64,000 bases of DNA, from assembly GCF_032362555.1 (NCBI RefSeq), contig NC_083517.1, forward strand, positions 10,746,001 to 10,810,000, written 5' to 3'. The position numbers and the translations under genes were made by a program. This document shows positions 1 to 9,999 of this stretch, one piece after another (within the stretch, counting starts at the first letter, position 1; every line of letters starts with the position of its first letter). The notes beneath the pieces were generated by a model. It searched no databases, was not told the DNA's origin, and saw only the letters and a program-made list of their open reading frames with translations. The stretch is from Amyelois transitella (Eukaryota > Arthropoda > Insecta > Lepidoptera > Pyralidae).

Positions 1-85
1 GAACGGGAAAAATTATTCATCCTTAATTCTTCAATGATGCCCAAAATAACTATTCCACGCGGACGAAGTCGCGGACACAGCTAGT
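1..85 (-). repeat. Family D repeat, truncated by window edge
   Basis: Reverse complement begins ACTAGCTGTGTCCGCGACTT and continues through the 'ATAGTTATTTTGGGCATCATTG' type segment seen again near 34.5 and 56.4 kb. Repeats with this start are very common in moth genomes and are thought to be non-LTR (RTE-like) or SINE ends; the class is from general knowledge, not shown here. Confidence 0.75.
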
Positions 86-420
86 GTTGAATAAGCGAAG
101 ACGCGTCCTGATTTAAACTTTATTTTTAAGATTTTATTTTACTAACAAAAATTGATGCAAAGTTGGTCTTGAATAAATGATAAAATAAAATCAAAAAAAT
201 AAAAAATAAATGTAACGGATATTTTTTTTACAAAACAAACATTTCTTTATAAAACTTGCAACGTGTTGTAGCAACTGCTTCGTTTCTGGAATCACGACGA
301 ATGTCAAGAAGCCGGATCAGATTTCCAGCTTATTTTCCTACAACTTGTGTTACACGGCCCTTGCTTATTTTAGATATTGATTTGGAGTTTTTGTGTTCTT
401 TCTTCCTCCTGGTGACGTCT
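86..420. other. Gene-free AT-rich stretch
   Basis: AT-rich sequence with poly-A/T runs. I see no supported gene. The short open frame at 256-438 lacks codon or splice support and runs into a family A repeat. Confidence 0.5.
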
Positions 421-704
421 GGTTCCCGGCACCATTAAAAAAAAAAAGACTAGGACCACTCCATCTCTTTCCCACGGATGTCGTAAAAGGCGACTAAGAT
501 ATAGGCTTATAAACTTGGGATTCTTTTTTTAGGCGATGAGCTAGCAATCTGTCACTATTTGAATCTCAATTATTTCACTAAGCCAAACAGATGAACGTGG
601 CTTTTCAGTATTTTCAAAACTGGTGGCCCTGTCTACCCCGCTAGGGGTAATATGAAAAAATGGCTAGACGTGATAATATGTATGTACGAGTATGTATGTA
701 TGTT
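421..704 (+). repeat. Family A repeat
   Basis: Near full-length copy. It opens with TGGTTCCCGGCACC, has the central GGCGATGAGCTAGCAATCTG, and ends in TATG units around 680-704. It is more diverged than the copies at 44.7 or 57.3 kb (for example a duplicated end and an A-run near 436). Confidence 0.85.
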
Positions 705-706
705 CT

Positions 707-765
707 TCCTCCTGGCTTTAGTCCCGGTTGCATCCTCGCCACTCTGGAGAGGCGCCAAGGGTATG
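707..765 (+). repeat. Family C repeat fragment
   Basis: Contains CTGGCTTTAGTCCCGGTTGC followed by a GAGAGGCGCC-type segment. The same block recurs near 7.09 kb and, inverted, at 27.2 kb. Here it directly follows the tail of a family A copy. Confidence 0.7.
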
Positions 766-837
766 ACTATTTTTATCACCAGCTTTAAATACCTTTCCAA
801 AACACGATCAGAATTCTTATTTATGAATCTGGTATAT

Positions 838-990
838 ATGCCTTGCGGGGTAGACAGTGCCAACAGTCTTGAAAGACTGATATGCAATTGAGATGTTAAA
901 CAAGTTAAACAGCCTTTCCATTAGTTACCATTTACGACATCCATGAGAAAGATATGGAGTGGTCCTATTCTTAAGTGTCGAGAATCACAA
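838..990 (-). repeat. Family A repeat, partial
   Basis: Reverse-orientation copy: GCGGGGTAGACAGTGCCAAC, then, after a gap, the 'ACGACATCCATGAGAAAGA' and 'ATGGAGTGGTCCTATTCTTA' segments. Part of the middle is lost. Confidence 0.8.
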
Positions 991-1370
991 AGCACAAAAT
1001 CCTTGTGAATATCAAAAACAACCGATTACATGCTCAAGTACTTTCCAGTCTTTTATAATATTACATATTTCACATTATACATCGCCCAGTGGCGCGGAAG
1101 ACTAGTAACGCCCGCTGACATTCGTTTCAAAAATCCGTTCTCACGATACGACATAACAGACGAACCGACAACGTGATTGACTTGTTGACATTTTGAAAAT
1201 GGCTGTTAGCAAAAAATTGTATCCATTTTGCTTTTGTTAGATGTTAATTTGGTAAGCAAGGTGGGAGTTTAAGTATTATTAAATTTTTAATAGATTTCCA
1301 GGTAAGTATACATGATTGAAACTGATTGACAGTAGTCTAAGTCACACACCAAAGTTACGGTTTTGACTTT
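991..1370. other. Gene-free stretch
   Basis: No recognisable gene or repeat. Moderately AT-rich with stops in all frames. Confidence 0.4.
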
Positions 1371-1435
1371 GGGGGTGGACATAGCCAACAGGCCACATTT
1401 AGATGATGGAATTGTGATTCAGAGATAGTGTCAGG
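1371..1435 (-). repeat. Family A repeat, decayed fragment
   Basis: GGGGTGGACATAGCCAACAG and GATTCAGAGATAGTGTCAGG match the reverse orientation of family A with many differences. Confidence 0.5.
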
Positions 1436-1470
1436 CGCCTGTAAGAATTCCAATATTTGAATTTGAGTAA

Positions 1471-1775
1471 AAGGGTATGTTAAAATGGTTCGGTCATGTG
1501 GAGAGGATGAACGAAAGCAGGTTGACTAAGCAGATATACAAGGAGTGTGGAGGGAAAGGTCGGAGTGGGAAGGCCTAGACGAACGTATCTTGATCAAATT
1601 AAGGACGTCCTGGTAAAGGGTCAGGTCAAAAGTACCCGAAACCGCCGAGCTTGCATGAAGATAGTTATGAATGTGAATGAAGCTAAGGAAGTATGCAGAG
1701 ATCGTGGCAAGTGGAATGAGGTAGTCTCTGCCTACTCCTCCGGGAAAGAGGCGTGATTTTATGTATGTATGTATG
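1471..1775 (+). pseudogene. Non-LTR retrotransposon 3' end (RT C-terminal tail), family E
   Basis: Translation gives MLKWFGHVERMNESRLTKQ in one frame. After a one-base frameshift near 1560 it continues with VGRPRRTYLDQIKDVLVKG and ends CRDRGKWNEVVSAYSSGKEA and a stop at 1754-1756. The WFGHVERM ... GRPRRTY ... RDRGKW pattern is typical of the extreme C-terminus of endonuclease/reverse-transcriptase proteins of lepidopteran non-LTR elements (RTE-like; clade inferred). The copy is 5' truncated and ends in TATG repeats (1760-1775). It is dead. Shorter relics of the same end lie at 8.87, 15.88, 29.86 and 53.9 kb. Confidence 0.8.
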
Positions 1776-1837
1776 AATTTAAGTTTTACAACCTCCGCCG
1801 GGAGAGGCGGCTGGACAATTTGGAAGGAATGTTCCTC

Positions 1838-1915
1838 CCTATGAAGAGAAGAGTCTAAAAGAACGTACTTTGTTCAAATTGGAGATGTGCTGGGTGCAAT
1901 GTGAGGGTATCAAGT
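1838..1915 (+). repeat. Family E relic
   Basis: AGAACGTACTTTGTTCAAAT and the following GGAGATGTGCTGG resemble the 1575-1615 part of the family E tail just upstream, so this is a second, badly decayed copy. Confidence 0.4.
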
Positions 1916-2885
1916 AAAATATTTTATAAAAATTATGTTAAGTATTAGGTAATTTTCATAACGAAATTGCAAGATTTTTTACGCAATAATCTGAAATTTC
2001 GAGTATAGTAGCGCCATCTTTCATGAAGTAGTGCAATCATGCGTTTTCCGCCATCTAGCGTCGAGTGGAAATAGTAATCTTAAAACATTGTAGTAACAGA
2101 TGGCGTTGTTTGTAATAGTTTTGAAAACCATAAAAACCAGGTTATTGTGATAGGAAAAGTTTTTCACGAATCTTCATTCTCTTATCCTTACCATTATTGA
2201 GGAAACTTTCACCGTCTAATACTTTATTTGAACTAAAACTCCATTTTATATAAAAAAAATATAATTTATTTGGAATTTTAATACATACGTAGTAACTTTT
2301 AAAATGTAGGTAAATATTATAATAAATTCAATTAAAATAAACATATGTATTTTCAACACATATTTTTCTAAATATCTTCACAAATTTCATACAAAGAGGC
2401 ATGCTTTATTCAATAAAGCAACAAATGAGCAAAACATAAAATAAATAAATATATGGGATCCTTGTTTACGACGAAACCCTAATAAAAAGCAAACATAATA
2501 AAATTAATGATGTTTCCGGTCATGTTTATGAAACAAATTAAAATTATATGTATTTCAATATATGTACATACTACGTAGGTGTGACAAATAAAATATATTC
2601 ACATGATATATTATAATTTACCTGACCAAAATTATAAGTAACAGTAAAAATAATTAGAATTCTTTCCTTCTTCTTTCTATCCATAAAAGATTCCAGTTTG
2701 ATTGTATTTCCGGTAAACATTTTTTTCTTCTTTAATATTGCAAACCTATGTAACTACAAGTTTATTTTTAAATAAATATTAAGATAAATAATATTAGGGC
2801 AAAATTGAGTTTAAGTAAATAATATTCAATTGGCAATATTCACAAAATCTCGGTAGAGGGTGTAAAGTTTACTTATTAATATATC
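1916..2885. other. AT-rich intergenic DNA with AGATGGCG motifs
   Basis: No gene is supported. Three copies of GCCATCT/AGATGGC lie in the first 200 bases (near 2011, 2051 and 2099). The remainder is A/T-rich with TATGTA-type simple sequence. Confidence 0.45.
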
Positions 2886-2975
2886 TCTTCTACGTGGCAT
2901 GGTCATAACCTTAAAAACCTGCTTCTACTTCTAATGTTCTCTAAATCATCGTAGAGGGCGCCACCGTCCTTAGTG
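2886..2975 (-). pseudogene. Relic of the last exon of a second SDR gene
   Basis: The segment aligns with 3065-3160, the end of the adjacent SDR gene. A 19-base block, GTAGAGGGCGCCACCGTCC, is identical (2951-2969 and 3130-3148). Conceptual minus-strand translation reads LTKDGGALYDDLENI where the intact gene has LTVDGGALYGDLGNI, then diverges and hits a stop. No other exon of this copy was found between here and the intact gene. The simplest explanation is a tandem paralogue that has decayed except for this stub, or a local partial duplication. Confidence 0.75.
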
Positions 2976-3069
2976 AGAATAATATACCGATGACGACGTT
3001 CAGTTCGAGTCGACCGCCATATACGACACATTTTTTTTTTTATTCAAAATTTTCTTTATTTTTTCTCTC

Positions 3070-5152
3070 CTACACAGCATGTGCATAACCACGAACCAGC
3101 TGTTTCTTCAAAATGTTCCCCAGATCGCCGTAGAGGGCGCCACCGTCCACAGTGAGGAAAGCGCCCGTCACCAAACGGCTATATTCACTCGCCAAATGTA
3201 CGACGGCATAAGCTATGTCCTCCCCGAGACACACGTCTCCCATTGGAACCACTGATTTAGCCTCGTTTATCCAACTTTTGTACTCTTTATGTGTGTAGTT
3301 AGTCATACGTATGACTAATCTGCTCACCTGAAAATTGTATTTTTATACACATACATACATACATTAGTGCCGTGTGGTTCCCGGCACCAATACAAAAAAG
3401 AATAGGACCACTCCATCTCTCTCTCATGGATGTCGTAAGAGGCGACTAAGGAATAGGCTGCGATGGGCTAGCAGATTGCTAGCTCATCGCCTAAAATAAA
3501 TACCCATGCTTATAAGCCTATCCCTTAGTCGCTTTTTACCACATACATGCAATATGAGATGAAGTATTGGTAGTAGTATTTTTATCTTAAATTGTAAATA
3601 GATACAATTTAGCCCGCTGATACGACGACATAAAAAATCATATAACTCTGTGGCGCAGCGGTAGTGCGCTTGTCTGTGACACCGGAGGTCCCGGGTTCAA
3701 ATCCCGGCCAGGGCATGATGAGAAAACAATCTTTCTCTGATTTGCCTGGATGGGTCTTGGATGTTTATCTATATCAGTAACAAGTTATAATTATAAAATA
3801 TAGAATCGTTCAGTTAGTATCTCGTAACATAAGTTTCGAACTTCGATGCTAACTCAATCTTTGTAATTTGTCCCGTATAGGTATATTTATTTCATTTTAT
3901 ATTATTTTTCATGTCATTACCGTGAAGCCAGGCAAGACAGCGTTGACGCGGACTCCATGCGGCGCCAACTCCAGCGCAGTCAGACGAGTAAAGTGGTTTA
4001 TTGCCGCCTGAAAACCCCATCAGAATACCATTAATCTATACTAATATTATATAGCTAAAGAGTTTGTTAGTTTGAACGCTCTAATCTCAGGAACTACTGG
4101 TTCGAATTGATACTTTTTGCGTTGAATAGACCATTTATCGAAGAAGGTTTTAGGCTATATAACATCACGCTGCAACTATAAGGAGCAAAGAAATCTATAC
4201 TAATATTATAAAGCTGAAGAGTTTGTTTGTTTGAACGCGCTTATCTCAAGAACTACTGGTTTGAATTGAAAAAATATTTTTGCGTTGAATACACCATTTA
4301 TCGAGGAAGGCTTTAGGCTATATAACATCACGCTGCAACTATAAGTAGCAAAGAAATAAAAGAATATGTGCAAAACTACGGGGACTTTAAAATGGGGAAA
4401 AATTATTCATCCTTGAGGGCTTCAATTATGCACAAAATAACTATTCCACGCGAACGAAGTTAGCGGGCACAGCTAGTTATTAATATACCTTACCACATAA
4501 CCTTATTGAACTAAAAATATAAGACGTAAGGGGTGTCGTGTTAAGTGCGTCAGTGATGTGATGTGTATACAACCATTTTCATTTATTAGTTAGTTATAGA
4601 TTTGAGATTCACATAGTGACAGGTTGCTAGCCCATCGTCTAAAAGAAGAATCCCAAGTTTATAAGCCTATCCCTTAGTCGGCTTTTACGACATCCATGGG
4701 AACGAGATGGAGTGTTCCTTTTCTTTTTCCATTGGTGCCAGGAACCACAGGAGACAATATTTTTGATATTTGTATTTTGATTAAACGTTGCGCTCCCTCG
4801 TAAGTAAGTTACTCGTATCTACGAGTTGCCATAGTAATTTGGTCGTGTCTTGAGCAATATGATGAAACCCCCGCTGGATGAAGTTATACATACAGTCCCT
4901 AAAAATCTTTCTCTCATTAAAAGTACATCATTCTTATCCTGGATATGAATGGGAAATGTCACAAAATAATTACTTTCATCGCTCTGAAAGAAGGTAAAAA
5001 ATTAACAATTCAAACTAACCTTTGTCATGCTGTAAGGCAGACTCCCGATCGTGACCTTAGTTCCGGAGATGCTGGAAATGTTCACGATGTTCCCCTTGGT
5101 CCTGGTAACCACACCAATCTTTACTTAGAAACTAGCTGTCCCAAATATATAT

Positions 5153-5225
<73 letters not shown>

Positions 5226-6822
5226 TTTTTAAGTAATTTCTAGTTAAAAAAAATGTTAAGGGTGGACAACCCTTATCTTCTTTTGGCCGATTCTCAGACC
5301 TAGGTACTCAATACGCTCACAAAATTTCATGAGAATCGGTCAAGCCGTTTCGGTGGATTACGGGAACGAACATTGTGACACGAGAATTTTATATATATAA
5401 GATTAACACTAGTAATCAATCAATGGCTTCGCTCGGTAAGGACCCATTTCTTTCGTCCCTCTTGTACAATAAAATGTATTTTATTATCAAACGAACTGAC
5501 CAAATGAAGGTCGGGAGATTATTTGTTTTTGGCGCTATAATTTTTAAAATGTAAATAAAATGTAGGTACGTAGGTGAGGTACCTACGTAAATATAAAAAT
5601 CCTCGTTTCACTAGGAATGTATATATAACTACCAATTAGTTAGCCTTTTGTACGTTTTAAAATATATTTTACAAAGTTTTATCGTTTTAAAATATATTTT
5701 ACATTACAAACTTGGGATTCTTTTTTAGGCGATGGGCTAGCAACCTGTCACTATTTGAATCTCAATTCTATCATTAAGCCAATTAGCTGAACGTGGCCAT
5801 TCAGTCTTTTCAAGACTGTTGGCTCTGTCTACCCCGCAAGGGATGTAGACGTGACAATATGTATGTATGTAGATATAAATGAAAGCACAATACTTGATGA
5901 TCTCTTGCACGACCAGGCGGGTGAGGTTGTACACACTGCGCACGTTCAAGTTGAACACCTGATCGAAGTCCGCCATGTTTGCCGTCTGAAGCGTGGAGCG
6001 GCAACTTATACCCGCGTTGTTTATCAGGATGTCTATACTGTAAATTGATATATGCACGTTAAAAATTTAATAGAATACGATTTATTTGCTTTAAAATCCA
6101 AAAAAAATAAGAGATATTAATGTTGCTTCAGTGGTTTCTGATATTTTGAAATAGACATACTAAAGGATAAGGTTATAAACTTGGGATTCCTCTTGTAGGT
6201 GATGGGCTTGTAACCTGTCACTATTTGAATTTCAACTCCATCATACAGCTGAACGTGGCTTTTCAGTCTTTTGACTGTTGGCTATGTCTACCCCGCAATG
6301 GATATAGATGTGACTATATGTATGTATGCACAATCATAGAATGAGAGCAATCAATATCTCTTCAATGGGATTTTGTTATTTCTTTTTTATGTTTAACCAA
6401 AACTACTAACTATAAGTATGTCGATTATTACTATGTTACACTTACTATAACGATTATTATAGAAAGGGAAACTTATTATTGGCTTTAAGATATAACTAAG
6501 ATCATTGTAAAAAAAACAGTTACGCTGTTTTTAAAAAAAAAATCTTTATAATTAAAAAAAAAAACTACCGTCCAAAGTTTAGGATAGTGTTCGTGGCAAC
6601 TCTTTGGCAGCCCTCTTCCGTAGCCAAGTCAGCCAGGATGGCCAGTGGACGACTTCCGCTCAGTTCCTCGCACTGCTCAACGACTGCCATCAGATTGTTC
6701 TCATCACGCCCAACCAAAGACAATAACGCTTCGTGCTTCGCAAAAAGTAAAGCTATTTGCTCCCCTATTCCCGAACTAGCGCCTGTCACTATAACTACTT
6801 TATTCCTGAATGTGTATTCCAT
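3070..6822 (-). CDS. Short-chain dehydrogenase/reductase (classical SDR, FabG-like)
   Basis: Five exons read on the minus strand: 6822-6569, 6037-5894, 5101-5020, 4007-3921 and 3327-3070. Each is bounded by GT-AG, and the phases add up to 825 nt, or 274 aa plus stop. Visible landmarks are the NAD(P)-binding TGASSGIG (13-20), NNAG (91-94), NLNVRS with the structural Asn near 114, catalytic Ser143 in NISSISG, Tyr156 and Lys160 in YSMTK, and TVDGG near the end. The Ser-to-Tyr spacing of 13 is normal for classical SDRs, and length is close to the usual 250-270. The family uses NAD(P)(H) to oxidise or reduce alcohol/carbonyl groups; the substrate cannot be read from sequence. In lepidopteran genomes such genes are often labelled 3-oxoacyl-ACP reductase FabG-like. 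The start ATG at 6822 sits just before the Rossmann fold, as expected. No signal peptide or membrane segment is seen, so cytosolic is likely. All four introns contain repeats. Confidence 0.93.
3366..3541. repeat. Chimeric family A copy with a head-to-head fold-back
   Basis: 3366-3467 reads as a normal plus-strand start of family A up to GACTAAGGAATAGGCTGCGA. It then switches, at GATGGGCTAGCAGATTGCTA, to GCTAGCTCATCGCCTAAAAT and the reverse-orientation body. It lies in the last SDR intron. Confidence 0.75.
3645..3900 (+). repeat. tRNA-headed SINE (family B)
   Basis: The head has an A-box (TGGCGCAGCGGTAGTGCGCT) and a B-box (GGGTTCAAATCCCGG), so it derives from a tRNA gene. The 5' and 3' ends of the head do not pair as an acceptor stem and a long unrelated body follows (GGGTCTTGGATGTTTATCTA ... 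TTTGTCCCGTATA), so this is a SINE and not a tRNA gene. It sits in the last SDR intron. Other copies: 16.6, 30.7 and 60.9 kb. Confidence 0.85.
4034..4475 (-). repeat. Family D repeat, one truncated and one longer copy in tandem
   Basis: Two units start with ATCTATACTAATATTATA (4034 and 4195). Both run through GAACTACTGGTT, TTATCGA and ACATCACGCTGCAACTATAA. Only the second continues to GCACAAAATAACTATTCCAC and ends in GGGCACAGCTAGT. The two are in the same orientation and abut directly, inside the SDR intron between exons 3 and 4. Confidence 0.8.
4608..4752 (-). repeat. Family A repeat, partial
   Basis: Reverse orientation, from GATTCACATAGTGACAGGTT to ATTGGTGCCAGGAACCACAG. It lacks the TATG end. 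It lies in an SDR intron. Confidence 0.85.
5155..5222. repeat. (AT)n microsatellite
   Basis: Uninterrupted alternating AT for more than 60 bases at the edge of a family G repeat, in the SDR intron between exons 2 and 3. Confidence 0.95.
5225..5402 (-). repeat. Family G repeat
   Basis: Contains GTTAAGGGTGGACAACCCTT, then TCATGAGAATCGGTCAAGCC. The inverted counterpart is at 62.1-62.3 kb. 'ACGGCTTGACCGATTCTCGT' is typical of lepidopteran non-LTR 3' ends (general knowledge). Confidence 0.7.
5653..5703. repeat. Short direct repeat, 21 bp twice
   Basis: The 21-base block CGTTTTAAAATATATTTTAC plus A occurs at 5653-5673 and 5683-5703 (30-bp period). Confidence 0.9.
5707..5871 (+). repeat. Family A repeat, 5' truncated
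   Basis: Starts at AACTTGGGATTCTTTTTTAG and ends in TATGTATGTATG only about 20 bases from the SDR exon 2 donor (5894). An insertion this close to a splice site is notable. Confidence 0.9.
6171..6330 (+). repeat. Family A repeat, diverged
   Basis: From TAAACTTGGGATTCCTCTTG to TATGTATGTATGC, in the first SDR intron. Confidence 0.85.
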
Positions 6823-7084
6823 TTTTAAATATTAAATTAAAATAATTTGATTTGGCTATGTAATGTAGCTTGATGATTTGATTATTATTGAGGGTAGGTA
6901 CTTCACAAAGACGCTACGGAAGAAATATGTAATCCAGCTGTAGGTATTAAAATATTGTCTATGACTCGTCATCGACAATTTTCGTTTTTTTTTTAGACAG
7001 TGCAATATATGAACGGCATATGACACGTAACAAGCGGTTTATTGATTACTATACCTACTACTAACGTCAGAATATAACAAAATA
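6823..7084. promoter_or_regulatory. Upstream region of the SDR gene
   Basis: AT-rich 5' flank of the SDR start codon. I see no clear TATA box or initiator, so the promoter is inferred only from position. Confidence 0.3.
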
Positions 7085-7200
7085 ATCTTCTTCATCCTGG
7101 CTTTAGTCCCGGTTGCATCTCTTACTTCTCTGAAGAGGAGCCCGGGGTATGCCTGTGATCATGGGTCCTGGATTAGGTGAGTCAGGTTTTCACAGGAAGC
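7085..7200 (+). repeat. Family C repeat
   Basis: CCTGGCTTTAGTCCCGGTTG, AGGAGCCCGGGGTATGCCTG and GATCATGGGTCCTGGATTAG are also seen, in part, at 707, 11.84, 27.2 and 52.2 kb. Confidence 0.7.
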
Positions 7201-7318
7201 GATAGCAACCTGTCACTATTTAAATCTCAATTATATCATTAAGCCAATAAGCCGAACGTGGCCTACCATTTTTTTATAAAATTATTGGCTCTGTATATCC
7301 CGCAAGCAGTAAGGACGT
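7201..7318 (+). repeat. Family A repeat, decayed
   Basis: GCAACCTGTCACTATTTAAA, ATCATTAAGCCAATAAGCCG and a TTGGCTCTGTATATCCCGCA segment match family A without its start or its TATG end. Confidence 0.75.
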
Positions 7319-7472
7319 GACGGCTCCATCAATGTTGTGTCGGGGGTTGTATATATGCTCCAATCCGTGAAATATTTGCTTGCGCAATCTAGCTTTTTCG
7401 CTGTTTTTGACTGATAGCGTCGCGTGATTTTAATTTTAATTTTTGTGACGTGTGTCGTATAGATGTCGCCAC
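7319..7472 (+). repeat. Family F repeat
   Basis: GCTCCATCAATGTTGTGTCG through TGCTCCAATCCGTGAAATAT and CTGATAGCGTCGCGTGATTT to GATGTCGCCACA. It matches 20292-20457 along its whole length with scattered differences, so these are two copies of one dispersed repeat. Confidence 0.85.
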
Positions 7473-8722
7473 AATCATATGAATGATTAAACGCGAAAAT
7501 CCCTGATTCTTTGTTGAAAATAAAACAATTTTAAGCGTATAACATTAGATTTTACTTCCGTACATCCAAATACAAGCATGTATATTACAAGTAAATATTA
7601 CACAACAAATTGTAAGATTAACACGCATTCGTTCAGTTTAATTCCACTTCTAGCCGTAAAGTTGACAAAAATCGATAACGCGTTTCAAATTCGCTTTCTT
7701 TCAACAATAATACGTTTTAAATTTCATAGTTCAGTGAAAAGTCTCGACATAATCGGTTAAAATATTTAAGAGATTATATTTTTTTTATTATATATAGATA
7801 TATAAATTAATTCTATAGAGAAGCTAGATGAAACCGATTTATATTCGATTGTTCAAAATAAAAAAAAATAAAAAAAAGTCAACTTCACGGTTAAAAATAC
7901 AAAAACTCTGAACGGACTAAAAGAGTAACTTAATTAAAAATAAAACATATCTAACACGTAATATTATGTCATAGTCATGGAGCATAGAGTAAAACATAAC
8001 CCTTCCTTTAGGCTACGCCGCGGTCGGGCAAAAATAAATTAATGTTTTAAAACATGGCACGATGAAGTTATATGCATGTGTTAACATTAGGATCACAATA
8101 ATGATTACATACAAACTGACAAACCTCTTAATGAACGCACATACAGAAAAATATCTAATCCATACTTTAAATGCAGCCATAAAGAAATCTATCCATATTT
8201 TATTTTTAAACAGTATCCATATTTTGAAGGAAAAAAGTGTTTGCCTATCCCTCCGGCTGTGGCGGGATTTTTTTGTCTGAAACTAATCAGCATTCCCAAC
8301 AAATAAGAAGCGAAATAGCCGAAGCTTATTGAAAATATCGACAGATCCTTATCCAAACAATCAAATTTATGAGCACTCTGAAGTCACAAATATGTACGCT
8401 GCAAATCTATGAATATATAACATGCTTGAAAAATTAATACAGGAATTAAGACACTTGTTCATTCACCTCTATTACTGCGTAGTTATCCTGCCACACCATA
8501 AATAAAGATTAAATAATGTTAATTCGTATCTACGTTCATTCTAAAGTTTGTCAGACATTACATTTAAGAAATGCTCATTAACATTATATTTTATTACACG
8601 AACATATCTAGTATATGTAATATTGGTGTTGATTAAGTCTCTAGGCGCTTATTCACAATACGAAAAGAATTTATTATTTTCCAAACATTCAAGATTGTGT
8701 GTGTGTTGTAAGTGGTATTCTA
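7473..8722. other. Gene-free stretch
   Basis: AT-rich DNA with several short open frames but no recognisable protein, splice structure or repeat family. Confidence 0.4.
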
Positions 8723-8867
8723 TATGTATATAGTGATGTGCCATGTGCCTTAAGGAATATTGGAAATTTTCTTAACTTTCCCAAAGTTTCCCAAACTTTT
8801 CCAAACTAAAAATACTATTAAATACATTGGAAACTTCCACTTCTTTTTCTAATGAAAAAGAAGTGGA

Positions 8868-8934
8868 ATTCCATAGTCTCTGCCTACCCCAATGGGAAAC
8901 AGGCGTGATGGTATGTATGTATGTAGAAGACCCC
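8868..8934 (+). repeat. Family E tail nested in the hAT-like element
   Basis: AAGTGGAATTCCATAGTCTC, then TGCCTACCCCAATGGGAAAC, AGGCGTGATGG and TATG repeats. This is the last part of the RT tail seen intact near 1.7 kb. Confidence 0.8.
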
Positions 8935-9139
8935 GCATAAAGTTCTCTGTCAGACCCAATGGTTGACTGGTAGATAATGCTTCTAGCATTACATACGCCA
9001 ATTGTGCTATAAATTTGTATTTTGTGCAATGAAGTTTAAATAAATAAATACTTTTTTTATAATTGTATATGGTAAAACTGTTTATTGGGAGCGGATCTGT
9101 ACAAAGTACTATGTGGAGTGAAGATAACTAAGTGGCCAT

Positions 9140-9240
9140 AATTGAAATGTGGTACGCCGAGATAGTTTAGACATGTCGAGAGAATAAGTTGACGGAAGGT
9201 GTAAGCGAGAATTGATTGAAAAAAAAGAGTGAAAGGGCTG
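9140..9240 (+). repeat. Family E relic inside the hAT-like element
   Basis: GAAATGTGGTACGCCGAGAT and GACATGTCGAGAGAATAAGT resemble the WFGHVERM-coding part of the RT tail. Strongly decayed. Confidence 0.4.
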
Positions 9241-9962
9241 GCTTCGTTGAACTTTCAGGGTTCGAATTGCTGATACATGCATACATCATATAGTCGTCTA
9301 TAAAAATATGGATTTGGTCCTATTCTAAAGTGGAAAGAACCAAACGGAAAATTTCTGACTGAAATATTTGACTGTAAAATTGTCATACTGTGACCATTGC
9401 AATTCATAATATTTCAATAAAACATAAATTCTTATGTTGATAGCGTGCATTAATATTGGAAAAAAAATTCAGAAAAGTTTGTAAATTTACAGGGAATATT
9501 CCCAAAAATATTGGAAATTTATAACACATATGTGTAAATTATTATTTACGTATTCATTTATATGATATAACTCAATAACCTTATTATGTTATTTAAAAAA
9601 ATAAAACAAAGAACTAAACTCTGTTACAGCGAATTTCCCTAATATTTCCAATTTCCCAATGTTGCCGCGAACTTACATGACAATACGTAAAGTTTCCAAT
9701 ATTTCTGGGAACGGCGCATCACTATGTGTATACATATAAAACTGTGTGTCTGACAGTCAGACAATGCACAGCATGTAGATTCTGATTATCTGGTGTAGGG
9801 GTGCATTGAGAGAGAATTTCGTTGTATGTAAAGTGATATTTTCTAAACGTTTACAGTTATTATCATCCTCCTTTGAGGTGCACGTTTTCCTCGTGGACCA
9901 ACTCATATGCACAACTAGTTGTGCCCTCCCTGTGACCTCTACCCTTAAGTAGGTCAGATAAT

Positions 9963-9991
9963 GAGAACCGCCTACAAAAAAGGCGGTTCTC
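9963..9991. repeat. Perfect 10-bp inverted repeat (hairpin)
   Basis: GAGAACCGCC (9963-9972), 9-base loop, GGCGGTTCTC (9982-9991). The context ACAAAAAAGGCGGTTCTCAA is a motif found at the edge of many insect non-LTR 3' tails, so it probably belongs to the repeat that follows. Confidence 0.85.
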
Positions 9992-9999
9992 AATTCGAC

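Larger units (their letters stand above)
8731..9724. mobile_element. Non-autonomous hAT-like element
   Basis: Ends are inverted: TAGTGATGTGCC at 8731 and, reversed from 9724, TAGTGATGCGCC. Both are followed about 12 bases in by AATATTGGAAA. Flanking 8-mers TATGTATA (8723-8730) and TGTGTATA (9725-9732) match at 7 of 8 positions, the target-site length of hAT elements. TAGTGATG-type termini are common in hAT. No transposase frame is present, and the interior holds other repeats, including a family E tail at 8868-8934. Confidence 0.75.

Noticed and set aside
3645..3720. Possible tRNA gene
   Set aside because: A- and B-boxes are present but the acceptor ends do not pair and a family-specific body follows; the same unit recurs at 30.7 and 60.9 kb, so it is a SINE head.
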